Below, in pieces: positions 1 to 9,782 of a stretch of 32,021 bases of DNA. The DNA is from Synechococcaceae cyanobacterium (GTDB lineage: Bacteria; Cyanobacteriota; Cyanobacteriia; PCC-6307; Cyanobiaceae). Position 1 is the stretch's first letter. Every line of letters begins with the position of its first letter. Both the position numbers and the translations under genes were made by a program. Below the pieces are notes generated by a model. The model had not been told where the DNA came from and made no database searches. It saw only the letters and a program-made list of their open reading frames with translations. The stretch is from positions 1 to 32,021 of the forward strand of contig CANCJV010000045.1 in NCBI GenBank assembly GCA_947378425.1. The letters run 5' to 3'.

Positions 1-1199
1 TCTACATAGCCATAATACCATGAATATTGATTATTTAATCCTGTTCCGCCTGAAAGATTTATATTGTCGTTTCCTTCTCCCGCTTGTATGCCTGAACTAC
101 TATTAGATCTGCCAATTTGCCCGGTCGCAGCAACAGTGTCGTCGCCTGCACCAGTAAGAACCCAATAGCTCGCTGAGGTGATGTTAACAATATCATTGCC
201 AGAGCCAGAGTCAAAGCGGGTGATCCCGCTTGCGGCATTGATGGTGTTCAGACCGTCGCCAGCATTAATCGTGATATCTGCATTGATACCGGATTGAATG
301 GTGAAGGCATCGTTGCCAGCGCCCGAGGTGATACTGAAGGAGCCCGTTGCACCGGTTTGGATCGTGTAGGCATCATTGCCAGCACCGGAGGTGTAGGTTC
401 CGCCAACAGCAATACCGTTGATGGCGATGCTGTTATTGCCCTCACCCGCATCCACCACGTCACCGGTTCCGGAAGAGGTGATGGTGTCATCGCCAGCATC
501 GCCATAGAGGCGGTTTGTGCCCGTGCCGCCATCAATGGAGTCATTGCCATCCCCGCCAATGAGAATGTCATCACCTGCGAGACCAGAGATGGTGTCGTTG
601 CCGCCGTAGCCGTCGATCAGGTCGTCGCCTGAGGTGCCGGTGAGAGTTTCCGGGTTGTCCCCACCTGGACGTGGCGGCGTGAGATCAATCGCAGCTTCTG
701 CTGAGATGCTCTGTCCGTTGACCACTAATTGAGTCTGATCGGCTTGCGTGCGGAGGGCCAACAGGTCTGCGGCGCTCAGTGTCTCGCCCGCCAACAACCT
801 CGCAAACAGCTCCCCCTCATCTCCCGGCGTATCCACCGCATTCAGCAACCCATCCAGGTAATGCCCCAACTCCTCCGTGAGCACCTCCATGGCCTGGGCC
901 GCACTGGCTGTAGGCAGCCAGTCCGAGTTCAGATAGATGGTGCCCGTGCTGCTGGCATAGGCGCCAGCGGCTCCTGGCATCGAGGTTGCTGGGAGCAGCA
1001 CGATCGGCGGCAGGCCGGAAAAATCCCCTTGGCTCCACTGGCTGACCAGCCTCTTCAGGGGCTCTGGCTCAGCCTTCAGCATCAAGGCCTCCTGGGCGGC
1101 GGCCGAGAGAGCGCCACTGGCCGACCAGGCCTGCAGCAGCCGCTGCCATTCGGGAAGCAACGCCGTGAGGAGGTCGTTGCTGCTGCTGGTCACGGCCAC
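1..1199 (-). CDS. RTX-type calcium-binding repeat protein, N-terminal part (cut by left edge)
   Basis: This is an open minus-strand frame from a GTG at 1199 to the window edge with no stop, about 399 residues visible. The start is supported by AGGAG (1207-1211 on the complement) 7 nt upstream and by an in-frame stop further upstream. Residues 1-180 form a helical, non-repeat domain containing EELGHYLD (about 109-116) followed by DTPGDEGELF; I associate this arrangement with the N-termini of picocyanobacterial hemolysin-type proteins. From about residue 188 there are Gly/Asp-rich nonapeptide repeats (GYGGNDTIS, GLAGDDILI, GGDGNDSID, GDAGDDTIT), the Ca2+-binding beta-roll signature of type I secreted proteins. 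Repeats become degenerate and Asn/Ser-rich towards the edge, and base composition falls sharply (first 60 nt about 32% GC). No N-terminal signal peptide is visible, as expected for type I export by a C-terminal signal. The substrate or role is unknown; it may be a surface or adhesion protein. Confidence 0.85.
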   Translation of the reverse strand, partial: MAVTSSSNDLLTALLPEWQRLLQAWSASGALSAAAQEALMLKAEPEPLKRLVSQWSQGDFSGLPPIVLLPATSMPGAAGAYASSTGTIYLNSDWLPTASAAQAMEVLTEELGHYLDGLLNAVDTPGDEGELFARLLAGETLSAADLLALRTQADQTQLVVNGQSISAEAAIDLTPPRPGGDNPETLTGTSGDDLIDGYGGNDTISGLAGDDILIGGDGNDSIDGGTGTNRLYGDAGDDTITSSGTGDVVDAGEGNNSIAINGIAVGGTYTSGAGNDAYTIQTGATGSFSITSGAGNDAFTIQSGINADITINAGDGLNTINAASGITRFDSGSGNDIVNITSASYWVLTGAGDDTVAATGQIGRSNSSSGIQAGEGNDNINLSGGTGLNNQYSWYYGYV

Positions 1200-1302
1200 G
1201 GAATTGCTCCTGAGAAGGACTAAACAACAAGCCCATGGCGACAAGGCCCGAGCTATGTCTTTAGATTTGCTTCCACTCTATGTCCAGGCATCGAGCCTCC
1301 GG

Positions 1303-1338
1303 ATAGGAAATGCCGGATTTGCCCGGGATTTTTCCTAT
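1303..1338. promoter_or_regulatory. 8-bp inverted repeat in the RTX/pyrC intergenic region
   Basis: ATAGGAAA (1303-1310) and TTTCCTAT (1331-1338) are exact reverse complements separated by 20 nt. It lies about 100 nt upstream of the RTX start on the minus strand. It could be a regulator-binding dyad or a hairpin. No known binding motif is recognised. Confidence 0.3.
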
Positions 1339-1393
1339 GAGCAGTGCTGATCAATCTTCCCGAACCCTGCTATGCCAATCCTTTTCAGATTTT

Positions 1394-1408
1394 ATGCAAA
1401 CAATGCAT
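1394..1408. promoter_or_regulatory. Short dyad ATGCA-N5-TGCAT
   Basis: This is a perfect 5-5-5 palindrome, ATGCA AACAA TGCAT, lying 183 nt upstream of pyrC. Its size and symmetry are those of a dimeric regulator site. The function is not known and a chance occurrence cannot be excluded. Confidence 0.2.
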
Positions 1409-1590
1409 AGCGCTTTTCTGGTCGGCATCCGGCACCAGCAGAGCTCGGCATCTCCACACCACGGCCCCACCCCCCGGGAAGTGCCGCCGCCAGCTCCTGC
1501 AGCCCCAAGCCTTCACCCCCTCCAACACCACCACCCCACCCACCGGCCAGCAGCGACCCGCGCCTAAATTCCCCCCATCGCCCTGACCCC

Positions 1591-2649
1591 ATGAGCGCCT
1601 CCTTGGCCCAGCTCAGCCTGCGTCGCCCCGACGACTGGCATGTGCATCTGCGCGATGGCGCCTTGCTGCAGGCCGTGCTGCCGAGCACCGCAGCCCAGTT
1701 CGGCCGGGCGGTTGTGATGCCCAACCTCTCGCCGCCGATCACCACCGTGGCTGCGGCCCTGGCCTACCGGCAGCGGATTCTGGCGGCTTTGCCCGATGGC
1801 CACAGCTTCACGCCCCTGCTCACCGCCTATCTCACCGACACGATTGATCCGGCCGAACTGGAACGGGGTTTTGCCGAAGGGGTGTTCGCCGCCTGCAAGC
1901 TTTACCCCGCCAACGCCACCACCAATTCGGCCGCGGGGGTGAGCGACCTGGCGAATCTCTCCGCCGTATTCGAGACCCTGGAGCGTCTCGGCATGCCCCT
2001 ACTGATTCATGGCGAGGTCACCGACGCCGAGATCGACATCTTTGATCGCGAAGCGGTGTTCATCGAGCGCCATCTTGAGCCGCTGCTGCAGCGCCACCCC
2101 GGCCTCAAGGTGGTGTTGGAGCACATCACCACCGCCGAGGCGGCCGATTTCGTCGCCGCCTCCAGCGCCAACCTGGCGGCGACGATCACCCCCCACCATC
2201 TGCACATCAACCGCAACGCCCTGTTCCGCGGCGGCCTACGGCCGGATATGTATTGCCTGCCGGTGGCCAAGCGCGAACAGCATCGCCTCGCCCTGCGCGC
2301 CGCCGCCATCAGCGGCAACCCCCGCTTCTTCCTCGGCACCGATTCGGCCCCCCATCCGCGCCATGCCAAAGAAGCGTCCTGCGGTTGCGCCGGCATCTTC
2401 AATGCCCCGTACGCGATCGAGAGCTATGCCCTCGCCTTTGAGCAGGAGGGGGCGTTGGATCGGCTCGAAGCCTTCGCCTCGGAGTTCGGCCCGCGCTTCT
2501 ACGGCCTGCCGCTCAACGAGCAGCGCCTCACCCTGGTACGCGAGGCGCAGCTGGTGCCCCCCCGCCTCCATCTCAATGACGCCGCCGGCGAGGCCGTGGA
2601 GCTGGTGCCCTTCCACGCCGGCGAGCTGCTGCCCTGGCGCCTGGCCTGA
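1591..2649 (+). CDS. pyrC: Dihydroorotase (class II, PyrC type)
   Basis: This enzyme interconverts N-carbamoyl-L-aspartate and dihydroorotate, step 3 of de novo pyrimidine synthesis, in the cytoplasm. The 352-aa product is the usual length for the E. coli PyrC type (about 348). Metal ligands are in [11 protein letters not shown] (H17, H19). The carbamylated bridging lysine is K103 in [18 protein letters not shown] and EHITT carry further His ligands, and GTDSAPH carries the catalytic Asp. The ATG at 1591 places the first ligand motif at the normal distance, so the start is good. It is followed 59 nt later by the malic enzyme gene and then pyrF-pyrE on the same strand, suggesting a loose co-oriented cluster with other pyrimidine genes. 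Nothing is missing from the active site. Confidence 0.97.
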   Translation: MSASLAQLSLRRPDDWHVHLRDGALLQAVLPSTAAQFGRAVVMPNLSPPITTVAAALAYRQRILAALPDGHSFTPLLTAYLTDTIDPAELERGFAEGVFAACKLYPANATTNSAAGVSDLANLSAVFETLERLGMPLLIHGEVTDAEIDIFDREAVFIERHLEPLLQRHPGLKVVLEHITTAEAADFVAASSANLAATITPHHLHINRNALFRGGLRPDMYCLPVAKREQHRLALRAAAISGNPRFFLGTDSAPHPRHAKEASCGCAGIFNAPYAIESYALAFEQEGALDRLEAFASEFGPRFYGLPLNEQRLTLVREAQLVPPRLHLNDAAGEAVELVPFHAGELLPWRLA

Positions 2650-2708
2650 AGGCAGGCCTGACAGCTGGCCGGAGACCGACAGAATGCGGGCACCCCAGTC
2701 CCCGTGCC

Positions 2709-4496
2709 ATGGCCGGCCCGAGCGCCCAGCCCCTGCTCACCGCCTTGCGGGGCGCCGACCTGCTCAACAACCCGCGCCTGAACAAGGGCACCGCCTTCAG
2801 CCGCAGCGAACGGCTTGAGCTGGAACTGGAGGGCCTGCTGCCCTGGCAGGTGGAATCGATCGAGCAGCAGGTGGAACGCTGTTGGCGCGCCTTCGGCGAA
2901 CTGGAGCGCGACCTCGATCGCTATGCCTACCTGCAGATCCTGCGCGAACGCAACCTGACCCTGTTTCACCGCGTCCTGGCTGATCACATCGAGGCGGTGA
3001 TGCCGATCGTCTACACCCCCACCGTCGGCTCGGCGATCCAGCACTTCAGCCAGACCTATCGCAGCCCCACCCAGGGATTGTTTCTGGCGGCTCCCCAGCA
3101 GCAGCGCTTCAGCGAAATCCTCAGCCGGGCCTGCCGCGCCTGGGGCGAGGCCCCTGGGGGCGATGCCCCTCCGGAGCTGCTGCTGGTCACCGATGCCCAG
3201 GGCATCCTCGGCATCGGTGACCAGGGCATCGGCGGCATCCACATCTGCCAGGGCAAGCTGGCCGTCTACACCCTCTGTGCCGGCCTCGATCCCAGCCGCT
3301 GCCTGCCGGTGATGCTCGATGTCGGCACCGACCGGCCGGAGCTGCTGGCGGATCCCAACTACCCCGGCCTGCGCGAACCGCGCCTGCAGGGCGAGGCCTA
3401 CGACGCCGTGATCGAGAGCTTCGTCAGCGCCGTCGCGACCGTCTGCCCCGGCGCCCTGGTGCAGTGGGAGGACTTCGGCGCCGCCAATGCCCGGCGCGTG
3501 CTCGATCGCTACCGCCAGCGCCTGCCGAGCTTCAACGACGACATCCAGGGCACCAGCGGCGTGGCGGCGGCGGCGATCCTGGCGGGCTTGCAGGGGCTGG
3601 GCCAGCGGCTGGTGGACCAGCGGATCGTCATCTTCGGTGCCGGCAGTGCCGGCTGCGGCATCGCCGAGCGCTTGCTGCGCCTGCTGCAGCGCCAGGGGCT
3701 CTCAGCTCAGGAGGCCGCCGATCGCCTCTGGCTGCTCGATCGGGACGGCCTGGTACACGCAGGCATGGAGGCCGCCGGGCTGACGCCACCCTCGGCAGCG
3801 GCCGCGCCCTACGCCAAGCGATCCGAGCTGCTGGCGGGCCTGGCCCGCGACGAGCGCGGGCGCATCGGCCTGCTGGCGGTGATCGAAACCTTGAAACCCT
3901 CGGTGCTGATCGGCACCTCCACCGTGGCCGGCGCCTTCAACCAGCAGGTGGTGGAGGCCCTGTGTCGCGGCACGGCGCGGCCGATCGTGCTGCCGCTCTC
4001 CAATCCCACCCCCCTGGCGGAGATCACACCGGCGAACCTGCTGAACTGGAGCCAGGGCCAGGCCCTGGTGGCCAGCGGCAGCCCCTTCGCGCCGGTGACG
4101 CTCAACGGCAGAGAGCGGCAGATCGGCCAGTGCAACAACTGCTTCGTCTTCCCCGGCCTCGGTTTTGCCGCCGTGGCGGTGGGGGCCCGCACGATCAGCG
4201 AGGGCATGATCGATGCCTGCATCGAGGCCCTGGCAGCGGTGATCCCCGCCGCCCACGATCCCGAGGCACCGCTGATGCCGCCCCTGGCCCAGGTGCGGCA
4301 GGTGTCCGCCGCCGTGGCCGAGGCCGTTGCCCTGGCCGCCGTGGCCGAGGGCCTGGCCCGCCACGCCCGCACCCCGGCTGAAGCGCGGGCGCGGCTGGAG
4401 AGCTGCAGCTGGCGGCCGGAGTATGCCGAGATCCGGGCCGCTCCCATCAATAAGAGCTGTGTCGCCGCCTCGCAGCCGGCGCCAGCGCCGGACTAG
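2709..4496 (+). CDS. NAD-type malic enzyme (malate dehydrogenase, oxaloacetate-decarboxylating)
   Basis: The 595-aa protein belongs to the large-subunit malic enzyme family (E. coli MaeA/SfcA and the animal ME group), which oxidatively decarboxylates malate to pyruvate, CO2 and NAD(P)H. Visible features are the catalytic tyrosine in VYTPTVG (Y102), the catalytic lysine in CQGKLAVY (K183), the metal-binding ED of QWEDFG and FNDDIQGT (D277, D278), and the Rossmann motif GAGSAG from G310. C-terminal SNPTPLAE and ASGSPF are also typical. It is slightly longer than usual because of a C-terminal tail of about 40 residues. NAD versus NADP preference cannot be read confidently from the sequence. The start ATG at 2709 lacks a clear ribosome-binding site. 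The stop lies 25 nt before the proposed TTG start of pyrF-pyrE. Confidence 0.95.
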   Translation: MAGPSAQPLLTALRGADLLNNPRLNKGTAFSRSERLELELEGLLPWQVESIEQQVERCWRAFGELERDLDRYAYLQILRERNLTLFHRVLADHIEAVMPIVYTPTVGSAIQHFSQTYRSPTQGLFLAAPQQQRFSEILSRACRAWGEAPGGDAPPELLLVTDAQGILGIGDQGIGGIHICQGKLAVYTLCAGLDPSRCLPVMLDVGTDRPELLADPNYPGLREPRLQGEAYDAVIESFVSAVATVCPGALVQWEDFGAANARRVLDRYRQRLPSFNDDIQGTSGVAAAAILAGLQGLGQRLVDQRIVIFGAGSAGCGIAERLLRLLQRQGLSAQEAADRLWLLDRDGLVHAGMEAAGLTPPSAAAAPYAKRSELLAGLARDERGRIGLLAVIETLKPSVLIGTSTVAGAFNQQVVEALCRGTARPIVLPLSNPTPLAEITPANLLNWSQGQALVASGSPFAPVTLNGRERQIGQCNNCFVFPGLGFAAVAVGARTISEGMIDACIEALAAVIPAAHDPEAPLMPPLAQVRQVSAAVAEAVALAAVAEGLARHARTPAEARARLESCSWRPEYAEIRAAPINKSCVAASQPAPAPD

Positions 4497-4521
4497 CACC
4501 AAGCCACCGATCCGTCCACGC

Positions 4522-6264
4522 TTGGGATTCTTCGTCCGGCTCACCGACGCCATCGCCGACCACCAGTCGCTGCTGGTGACAGGGCTCGACCCCAACCCGG
4601 AGATGCTGCAGAGCTGGTCCCAGCGGCGCGGCATGGCCGGCCGCTCCTTCCTCTCCCAGGCCCGCCACTGGATCAAGGCGGTGATCGAGGCCACCGCGCC
4701 CCATGTCTGCGCCTACAAGCCCAGCCTCGGCTTCTACCAGGCCCTCGGGCCCGTGGGTCTGGATCTGCTGCGGGAGGTACGCGAGCTGGTGCCGCTGGAG
4801 ATTCCGCTGATCATTGACGCCAAGCACGGCGATCTCAACAGCTCTTCGGCGCTGGCTCACTACCTGTTCCGCTCGCTGGGGGCCGATGCCGTCACCCTCT
4901 CGCCCCTGCCCGGCCAGGACATCGCCGCCCCCTTCCTGCTCTATCCCGACAAGGCGGTGGTGGTCACCTGCCATAGCTCCAATCCCGCCGCCCGGGTGCT
5001 GCAGCACCACCCCAACGAGGAGGATCCGCTCTACCTGCGCATCGTGCGCGAAACCCAGCTCTGGGCCACCCCCGAGCAGCTGCTGCTGGAGGTGGGCACC
5101 AGCGATCCGGCGATCCTGGCCCGGGTGCGGCGGGAGGCGCCGGAGCGCTTCCTGATCCTGCGCAGCCTCTGGGCCGAGGAGGATCGCCTCGATGCCCTGC
5201 TCGAAGCCGGCCTCAGCCAGTCCGCCGACGGCCTGCTGCTGCCCCTGCCCCAGAACCTGCTGGTGGAGGACGACATGGCCGAGCGGGCCGCCCAGCTGAA
5301 GCGGCGCATCAGCGAGCGACGCGAGCACTGGCTCGAGAACCACCAGCGTCCCGCCGCCGCCAGTTGCAGCCTCTGGCTGCCGGACCTGGTCGCTGAGGCC
5401 GCCGCCGCAGCGACAGCCGCACCAGCGACCGGGGAGCCAACGGCCCCAGGCCCCCCCCCAGGGGCCGCCCCCGCTGACGCCGCCAGCGCCGCCCCAGCCC
5501 CGAACGGGTCGCCGACGGCCGCAGACAGGCCTCAGGCGTCTGGCGCCCCAGGGGAACCAGCCGATCCCCTGGAGAGCCTGATTGTCGATCTGTTCGACAT
5601 CGGCTGCCTGCTGTTCGGCGACTACGTGCAGGCCTCCGGGGCCCTGTTCAACTACTACATCGATCTGCGCCAGATCATCTCCGATCCCAACCTCTTCCAC
5701 CGGGTGCTGCATGCCTACGCCGGCCAGCTCCAGGGGCTGGAGTTCGATCGCATCGCCGGCATTCCCTACGGCTCCCTGCCCACCGCCACCGGCCTGTCGC
5801 TGCAGCTGCACAAGCCCCTGATCTATCCGCGCAAGGAGGTCAAGGCCCACGGTGCCCGGCGCCTGATCGAAGGCGACTTCGAGGAGGGCGATGTGGTGGC
5901 CCTGGTCGACGACATCCTGATCACCGGCGGCAGCCTGCTGGAGGGCATCGCCAAGCTCGAGAGCTCCGGCCTGGTGGTGCGCGATGTGGTGGTGTTCATC
6001 GACCACGGCGACGACCAGCTCAGCGGCGCTGCCGGCTCGGGCGGCCGCGCCGGCAGCGCCGCCCTGCAGCGCCTGGAGCAGAAGGGCTACCGCTGCCGGG
6101 CCGTGCTCGACATCCAGCGCATCACCCGGGTGCTGCATCGCCATGGCCGGCTCAGCGATGATCAGGCCGCGGTGCTCGGCGCCCCGGCCCGGTCCCTGGA
6201 GAGCGGTGGCACGGGCGCAGCAGACCAACAGGGCCACGGGGATCGGGTCCTGGCCAGCTCGTAG
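4522..6264 (+). CDS. pyrFE: Fused orotidine-5'-phosphate decarboxylase / orotate phosphoribosyltransferase
   Basis: This bifunctional protein (580 aa from the proposed start) performs the last two steps of UMP synthesis: PRPP-dependent conversion of orotate to OMP, then decarboxylation. The decarboxylase domain (about 1-290) has the catalytic D99-x-K101-x-x-D104 set in IDAKHGD. The transferase domain (about 350-560) has the PRPP-binding loop LVDDILITGG (D463, D464) and the KAHGARRLIEG segment. The domain order, PyrF before PyrE, is the cyanobacterial fusion type. A linker of about 60 residues (291-350) is almost only Ala, Pro, Gly and Thr and is unusually long. The start is uncertain: homologues begin near GFFxRL, which favours the TTG at 4522, but an in-frame ATG at 4423 inside the malic enzyme gene is possible. 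No good ribosome-binding site precedes either, so translation may be coupled to the upstream gene. Confidence 0.93.
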   Translation: MGFFVRLTDAIADHQSLLVTGLDPNPEMLQSWSQRRGMAGRSFLSQARHWIKAVIEATAPHVCAYKPSLGFYQALGPVGLDLLREVRELVPLEIPLIIDAKHGDLNSSSALAHYLFRSLGADAVTLSPLPGQDIAAPFLLYPDKAVVVTCHSSNPAARVLQHHPNEEDPLYLRIVRETQLWATPEQLLLEVGTSDPAILARVRREAPERFLILRSLWAEEDRLDALLEAGLSQSADGLLLPLPQNLLVEDDMAERAAQLKRRISERREHWLENHQRPAAASCSLWLPDLVAEAAAAATAAPATGEPTAPGPPPGAAPADAASAAPAPNGSPTAADRPQASGAPGEPADPLESLIVDLFDIGCLLFGDYVQASGALFNYYIDLRQIISDPNLFHRVLHAYAGQLQGLEFDRIAGIPYGSLPTATGLSLQLHKPLIYPRKEVKAHGARRLIEGDFEEGDVVALVDDILITGGSLLEGIAKLESSGLVVRDVVVFIDHGDDQLSGAAGSGGRAGSAALQRLEQKGYRCRAVLDIQRITRVLHRHGRLSDDQAAVLGAPARSLESGGTGAADQQGHGDRVLASS

Positions 6265-6306
6265 ATTGGCCCCGCGTCCCCGTCACCCCCGGACGCCCCC
6301 CATCCC

Positions 6307-6540
6307 ATGTCCCAGGGCAGCCGGATCGACAGCCCCTCAGCCCCCTCGATCGGGGAGCTCGAGGCCAAATACTCGCTGTATTGCAAGGCGATGCGGCTGT
6401 TGATCAAGGAGGGACGCAGCCTCGAGGAGGTGAGCCGCACGGTCTGCTGGAGCCGGCTGGAGCAACTGCACACCTGCCTGCCGAGCCGCTACAAGGATCC
6501 GGATTACCTGTTCGTGGTGCTGCGGCGCGATCTGGCCTGA
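6307..6540 (+). CDS. Conserved hypothetical protein (77 aa)
   Basis: This small soluble protein has a Ser/Pro-rich head (1-14) followed by a compact helical region with KYSLYCKAMRLLIKEGRS, the segment VCWSRLEQLH, and a C-terminal RYKDPDYLFVVLRRDL. I associate this pattern with a small protein conserved in picocyanobacteria, but I know no function for it. It contains no signal peptide or membrane segment. It lies 42 nt after pyrF-pyrE and 83 nt before the RND pump gene, so it may be read with either. The continuous frame with normal codon use for this genome, and a composition unlike a shadow frame, support it as real. Confidence 0.8.
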   Translation: MSQGSRIDSPSAPSIGELEAKYSLYCKAMRLLIKEGRSLEEVSRTVCWSRLEQLHTCLPSRYKDPDYLFVVLRRDLA

Positions 6541-6623
6541 AGCACGTCCCGGCCGGCGGCGCCGGGCCATGATCGGCCCGCCTTCCAGCCGGCAGCGTGG
6601 GCGCCAGCCACGACCGGAGCCCG

Positions 6624-9600
6624 ATGAAATCGATCTCCGAACCCTTCCTGCGCCGGCCGGTGCTCACCCTGGTGATCAGCCTGCTGATCCTGCTGGCCGG
6701 CCTGATCAGCCTGCCGCTGCTGCAGGTCGAGAACCTGCCGCCGATCGCCCCCGGCCGCGTCACGGTGCGGGCCAGCTATCCCGGCGCCGGACCGGAGGTG
6801 GTCGAGCAGGGGGTCACAGCCCTGCTGGAGAAGCAGCTCAACGGGCTGGAGCGACTGGACACGATCCGCTCCAGCAGCTCCGCCAACGGCAGCCTGATCA
6901 CCCTCGGCTTTGAGGGCGGCGATCCGGAACTCAACCAGATCAACACCCAGAACGAAACCACCGTCGTCGGGCGGCAGCTGCCGGCCCAGGTGGCCCGCTT
7001 CGGCGTCCAGGTGCGGCGCAGTTCCGATGATCTGCTGCTGGTGCTGAGCTTCAGCGCCGAGAAGGGCCTCTACAGCGACACCTTTCTCACCGGCTGGGTG
7101 GACCAGGTGGTCAAGGAGCGGCTGCGCCGCGTCTCCGGCATCAGCGATGTCAGCCTGTTCGGCGGCAGCAGCCTGGCCTACCGGCTGTGGCTCGATCCGG
7201 CCCGGCTGCAGGAGCGCAACCTGACGATCCTGGAGGTGCGCCAGGCCCTGCAGCAGCAGAACGTGCTGGCGGCCCTGGGCCAGGCCGGGGAGTCGCCGGC
7301 GCCCCCCGATCAGGTCACCACCCTGCCGCTGCGCCTGGAGGGACGCCTGCGCAGCGTCGAGGACTTCGAGCAGCTGGTGGTGGCCCGCAGCGCCGCCGGC
7401 GGCGTCACCCTGCTCAAGGAGGTCGGCCGGGTGGTGCTGGGCAACGAGAACTACGACACCATCGCCACCAATCTGCGCGGCGATCTCGCCGTCGGCCTGG
7501 GCATCTATCAGCGCGATGGCAGCAATGCCCTCGACGTGCGCCAGGGCATCGACGCCGCCCTGGCCGAGCTGGCGCCCCGCTTCCCCCCCGGCGTGGCGAT
7601 GGAGGTGATCGTCGATGAGGCCCAGACCGTGCGCACCAGCATCGATCGGGCGATCGAAGCCCTGCGCGATTCGGTGCTGCTGGTGCTGCTGGTGCTGCTG
7701 CTGGGCCTGGGCAACAGCCGCCTGGCCCTGATCACCGCCGTGGCGGTGCCGGTGTCGCTGATCGGTTCGCTCAGCGTGCTGCGCCTCACCGGCGGCTCGA
7801 TCAACACCCTCTCCCTGTTCGGCATGGTGCTGGCCTCGGGCCTGCTGGTCGATGACGCCATCGTCGTCAGCGAGGACATCGGCCGCCGGCTGGAGCAGGG
7901 CACGCCGCCGCTGCAGGCCGCCCGCGAAGCGATGCGGGAACTGGGCGGCGCCGTGATCGCCACCTCCCTGGTGCTGGTGGTGGTGTTCATCCCGGTGCTG
8001 GGCCTGGGCGGCAGCCTCGGCCGGCTCTATGCACCGATCGCGATCGCGATCACCAGCGCCATCGTCTTCTCGACGATCAATGCCCTCAGCTTCACGCCGG
8101 TGGCCGCCAGCCGGCTGCTGCGCAACGACCAGCGTGAGCCGGCCTGGCTCAGGCGCTGGATCGAGCCCAGTCGCCGCGGCCTCGAAAGCCTCGAGGGCCC
8201 CTACGGCCGCTGGCTCAAGGCGGTGATGGGCCGGCGCAGGCTGGTGGTGGTGCTGCTGTTGGTGGGCCTGCTGGTCACCGGCCTGGCGATCCGGGCTCGC
8301 CCCACCGCCTTCATCCCCCAGGAAGACACCGGCCAGCTGCGCGGCGTCGTGATCCTCGCCGACGGCCTGGCCATCGGCCAGACCCAGCAGGTGCTGGAGC
8401 AGGTGCGGGCGGTGGCCCAGCAGGAACCGCTGATCGCCAGCGCCAACTTCTACGCCGGCCGCTCCTTCGGCGACAGCAGCCCCAACAAGGGCCAGTTCTT
8501 CCTCAGGCTCAGGCCGGTGGACGAACGCCCGGGCAAAGACCAATCCAGCGCCGCGCTGGCGGAGCGGATCAACAAGAGACTGCAGCGCCGCATCCGCACG
8601 GCCGTGGTGCAACTGAGCGAGGCCCCCAGCGTGCGCGGCTTCAGCAGCGAAGGGGGCCTGGAGCTGGAACTGCTCGACACCAGCAACGGCCAGCTCAGCC
8701 TGGCGGCCTTCGAGCAGGAGGCCCGCTCCTTCGTCGCTGAAGCCCAGGCGAGCCGCCTGCAGGGCCAACCCGCCTTCGAGCGGGTCTCCACCCGCTTCAG
8801 CGCCGGTGCTCCCCAGCTGCGCCTGGTGCCCGATCGTCTGCGGCTGGCCTCCCTCGGGGTCGACCTCTCCACCCTGGTGGACACCCTCGGCGCCAGCTTC
8901 GGCAGCGACTACGTCAACGACACCTTCGAATCGGACCAGGTGCGGCGGGTGATCGTGCAGCTCGATGGCCACTCCCGCCGCGATGCCAGCGATGTGCTGG
9001 CCCTGCCGGTGCGCAACCGCGAAGGCACCCTGGTGCCGCTGAGCCAGCTGGTGCGGATCGAGCCGACGGGCGGGCCGAGCAGCATCAACCACACCCGGCT
9101 GGTGCGCTCGATCAGCATCCGCGCCCTGCCGCGGCCGGGGGTGAGCAGTGGCCAGGCCATGGCCCTGCTGGAGGCGGTGCAGCAGCGCCGAGGCAGCGAT
9201 GCGATCGACCTGGAGTGGGCCGGCCTGGCCCGGGAGGAGACGCGCGCCGGCGGCGGCAACGTGCGCGTCTTCGCCCTCGGCATCCTGGTGATGGCGCTGG
9301 TGCTGGCGGCCCTGTACGAAAACTTCCTCGATCCGCTGATCATCCTGGTCACCGTGCCCCTGGCCCTGCTGGGGGCCCTGACCGGCCTGGCCCTGCGGGG
9401 ATTGGCCCTCGATGTCTACGGCCAGATGGGCCTGCTGGTGCTGGCCAGCCTGGCGGCCAAGAACGGCATCCTGATCGTCGAGTTCGCCAACCAGCGGCTG
9501 CGCGAAGGCCAGGGGCTCGATGCGGCGATCCACGGTGCCGCCGTCGCCCGCCTGCGGCCGATCCTGCTCACCGCCTTCGCCTCCCTGGCGGGCTTTCTGC

Positions 9601-9782
9601 CCCTGGTGTTCGCCACGGGCTCCGGTGCCGCCAGCCGCATCAGCATCGGCACCGTGGTGTTCAGCGGCCTGCTGGTGGCCACGGTGCTCAGCCTGTTCGT
9701 GGTGCCGACGATCTACCGGATCATCAAGGGCTGGGAGCTGGGGATCGTCGGCCGCCTGCCGCAGGAGCCCCGCCCGGAGTGA
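6624..9782 (+). CDS. RND-family efflux transporter, inner-membrane subunit
   Basis: The 1052-aa protein is an AcrB-like proton-driven exporter of the HAE group. It has an N-terminal cytoplasmic amphipath and TM1 ([14 protein letters not shown]), a first large periplasmic loop, a TM2-6 block, a second periplasmic loop and a TM8-12 block. The proton-relay residues are present: D410-D411 in [12 protein letters not shown] and K946 in [11 protein letters not shown]. The [12 protein letters not shown] segment after TM7 is typical. The start chosen is the ATG at 6624 with GGAG four bases upstream; a GTG at 6597 in the same frame would add nine residues. The substrate is unknown. No gene for the usual membrane-fusion protein or outer-membrane channel is adjacent in this window, so partners must be encoded elsewhere. 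Its 3' end overlaps the opposite-strand gene by 59 nt. Confidence 0.95.
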   Translation: MKSISEPFLRRPVLTLVISLLILLAGLISLPLLQVENLPPIAPGRVTVRASYPGAGPEVVEQGVTALLEKQLNGLERLDTIRSSSSANGSLITLGFEGGDPELNQINTQNETTVVGRQLPAQVARFGVQVRRSSDDLLLVLSFSAEKGLYSDTFLTGWVDQVVKERLRRVSGISDVSLFGGSSLAYRLWLDPARLQERNLTILEVRQALQQQNVLAALGQAGESPAPPDQVTTLPLRLEGRLRSVEDFEQLVVARSAAGGVTLLKEVGRVVLGNENYDTIATNLRGDLAVGLGIYQRDGSNALDVRQGIDAALAELAPRFPPGVAMEVIVDEAQTVRTSIDRAIEALRDSVLLVLLVLLLGLGNSRLALITAVAVPVSLIGSLSVLRLTGGSINTLSLFGMVLASGLLVDDAIVVSEDIGRRLEQGTPPLQAAREAMRELGGAVIATSLVLVVVFIPVLGLGGSLGRLYAPIAIAITSAIVFSTINALSFTPVAASRLLRNDQREPAWLRRWIEPSRRGLESLEGPYGRWLKAVMGRRRLVVVLLLVGLLVTGLAIRARPTAFIPQEDTGQLRGVVILADGLAIGQTQQVLEQVRAVAQQEPLIASANFYAGRSFGDSSPNKGQFFLRLRPVDERPGKDQSSAALAERINKRLQRRIRTAVVQLSEAPSVRGFSSEGGLELELLDTSNGQLSLAAFEQEARSFVAEAQASRLQGQPAFERVSTRFSAGAPQLRLVPDRLRLASLGVDLSTLVDTLGASFGSDYVNDTFESDQVRRVIVQLDGHSRRDASDVLALPVRNREGTLVPLSQLVRIEPTGGPSSINHTRLVRSISIRALPRPGVSSGQAMALLEAVQQRRGSDAIDLEWAGLAREETRAGGGNVRVFALGILVMALVLAALYENFLDPLIILVTVPLALLGALTGLALRGLALDVYGQMGLLVLASLAAKNGILIVEFANQRLREGQGLDAAIHGAAVARLRPILLTAFASLAGFLPLVFATGSGAASRISIGTVVFSGLLVATVLSLFVVPTIYRIIKGWELGIVGRLPQEPRPE

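Larger units (their letters stand above)
1200..1590. other. Divergent intergenic region between the RTX gene and pyrC
   Basis: This is a 391-nt spacer with no convincing gene that must hold the promoters for the RTX gene (leftward) and pyrC (rightward). It is less GC-rich in its centre. Two perfect inverted repeats are visible: ATAGGAAA at 1303-1310 with TTTCCTAT at 1331-1338 (20-nt loop), and ATGCA at 1394-1398 with TGCAT at 1404-1408 (5-nt spacer). The part just before pyrC (1440-1570) is C-rich and low in complexity. Confidence 0.6.

Noticed and set aside
248-632. Open frames on both strands across the RTX region
   Set aside because: They are shadows of the minus-strand RTX repeat frame, which has no stop and shows the GGxGxD pattern.
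4327-4521. Upstream extension of the pyrF-pyrE frame
   Set aside because: It lies within the malic enzyme gene and has shadow-like Arg/Pro composition; family similarity begins at about 4522.
6504-9533. 1009-aa minus-strand frame opposite the RND gene
   Set aside because: Gln/Ala/His-rich composition and exact antisense position to a clear RND protein mark it as a shadow.
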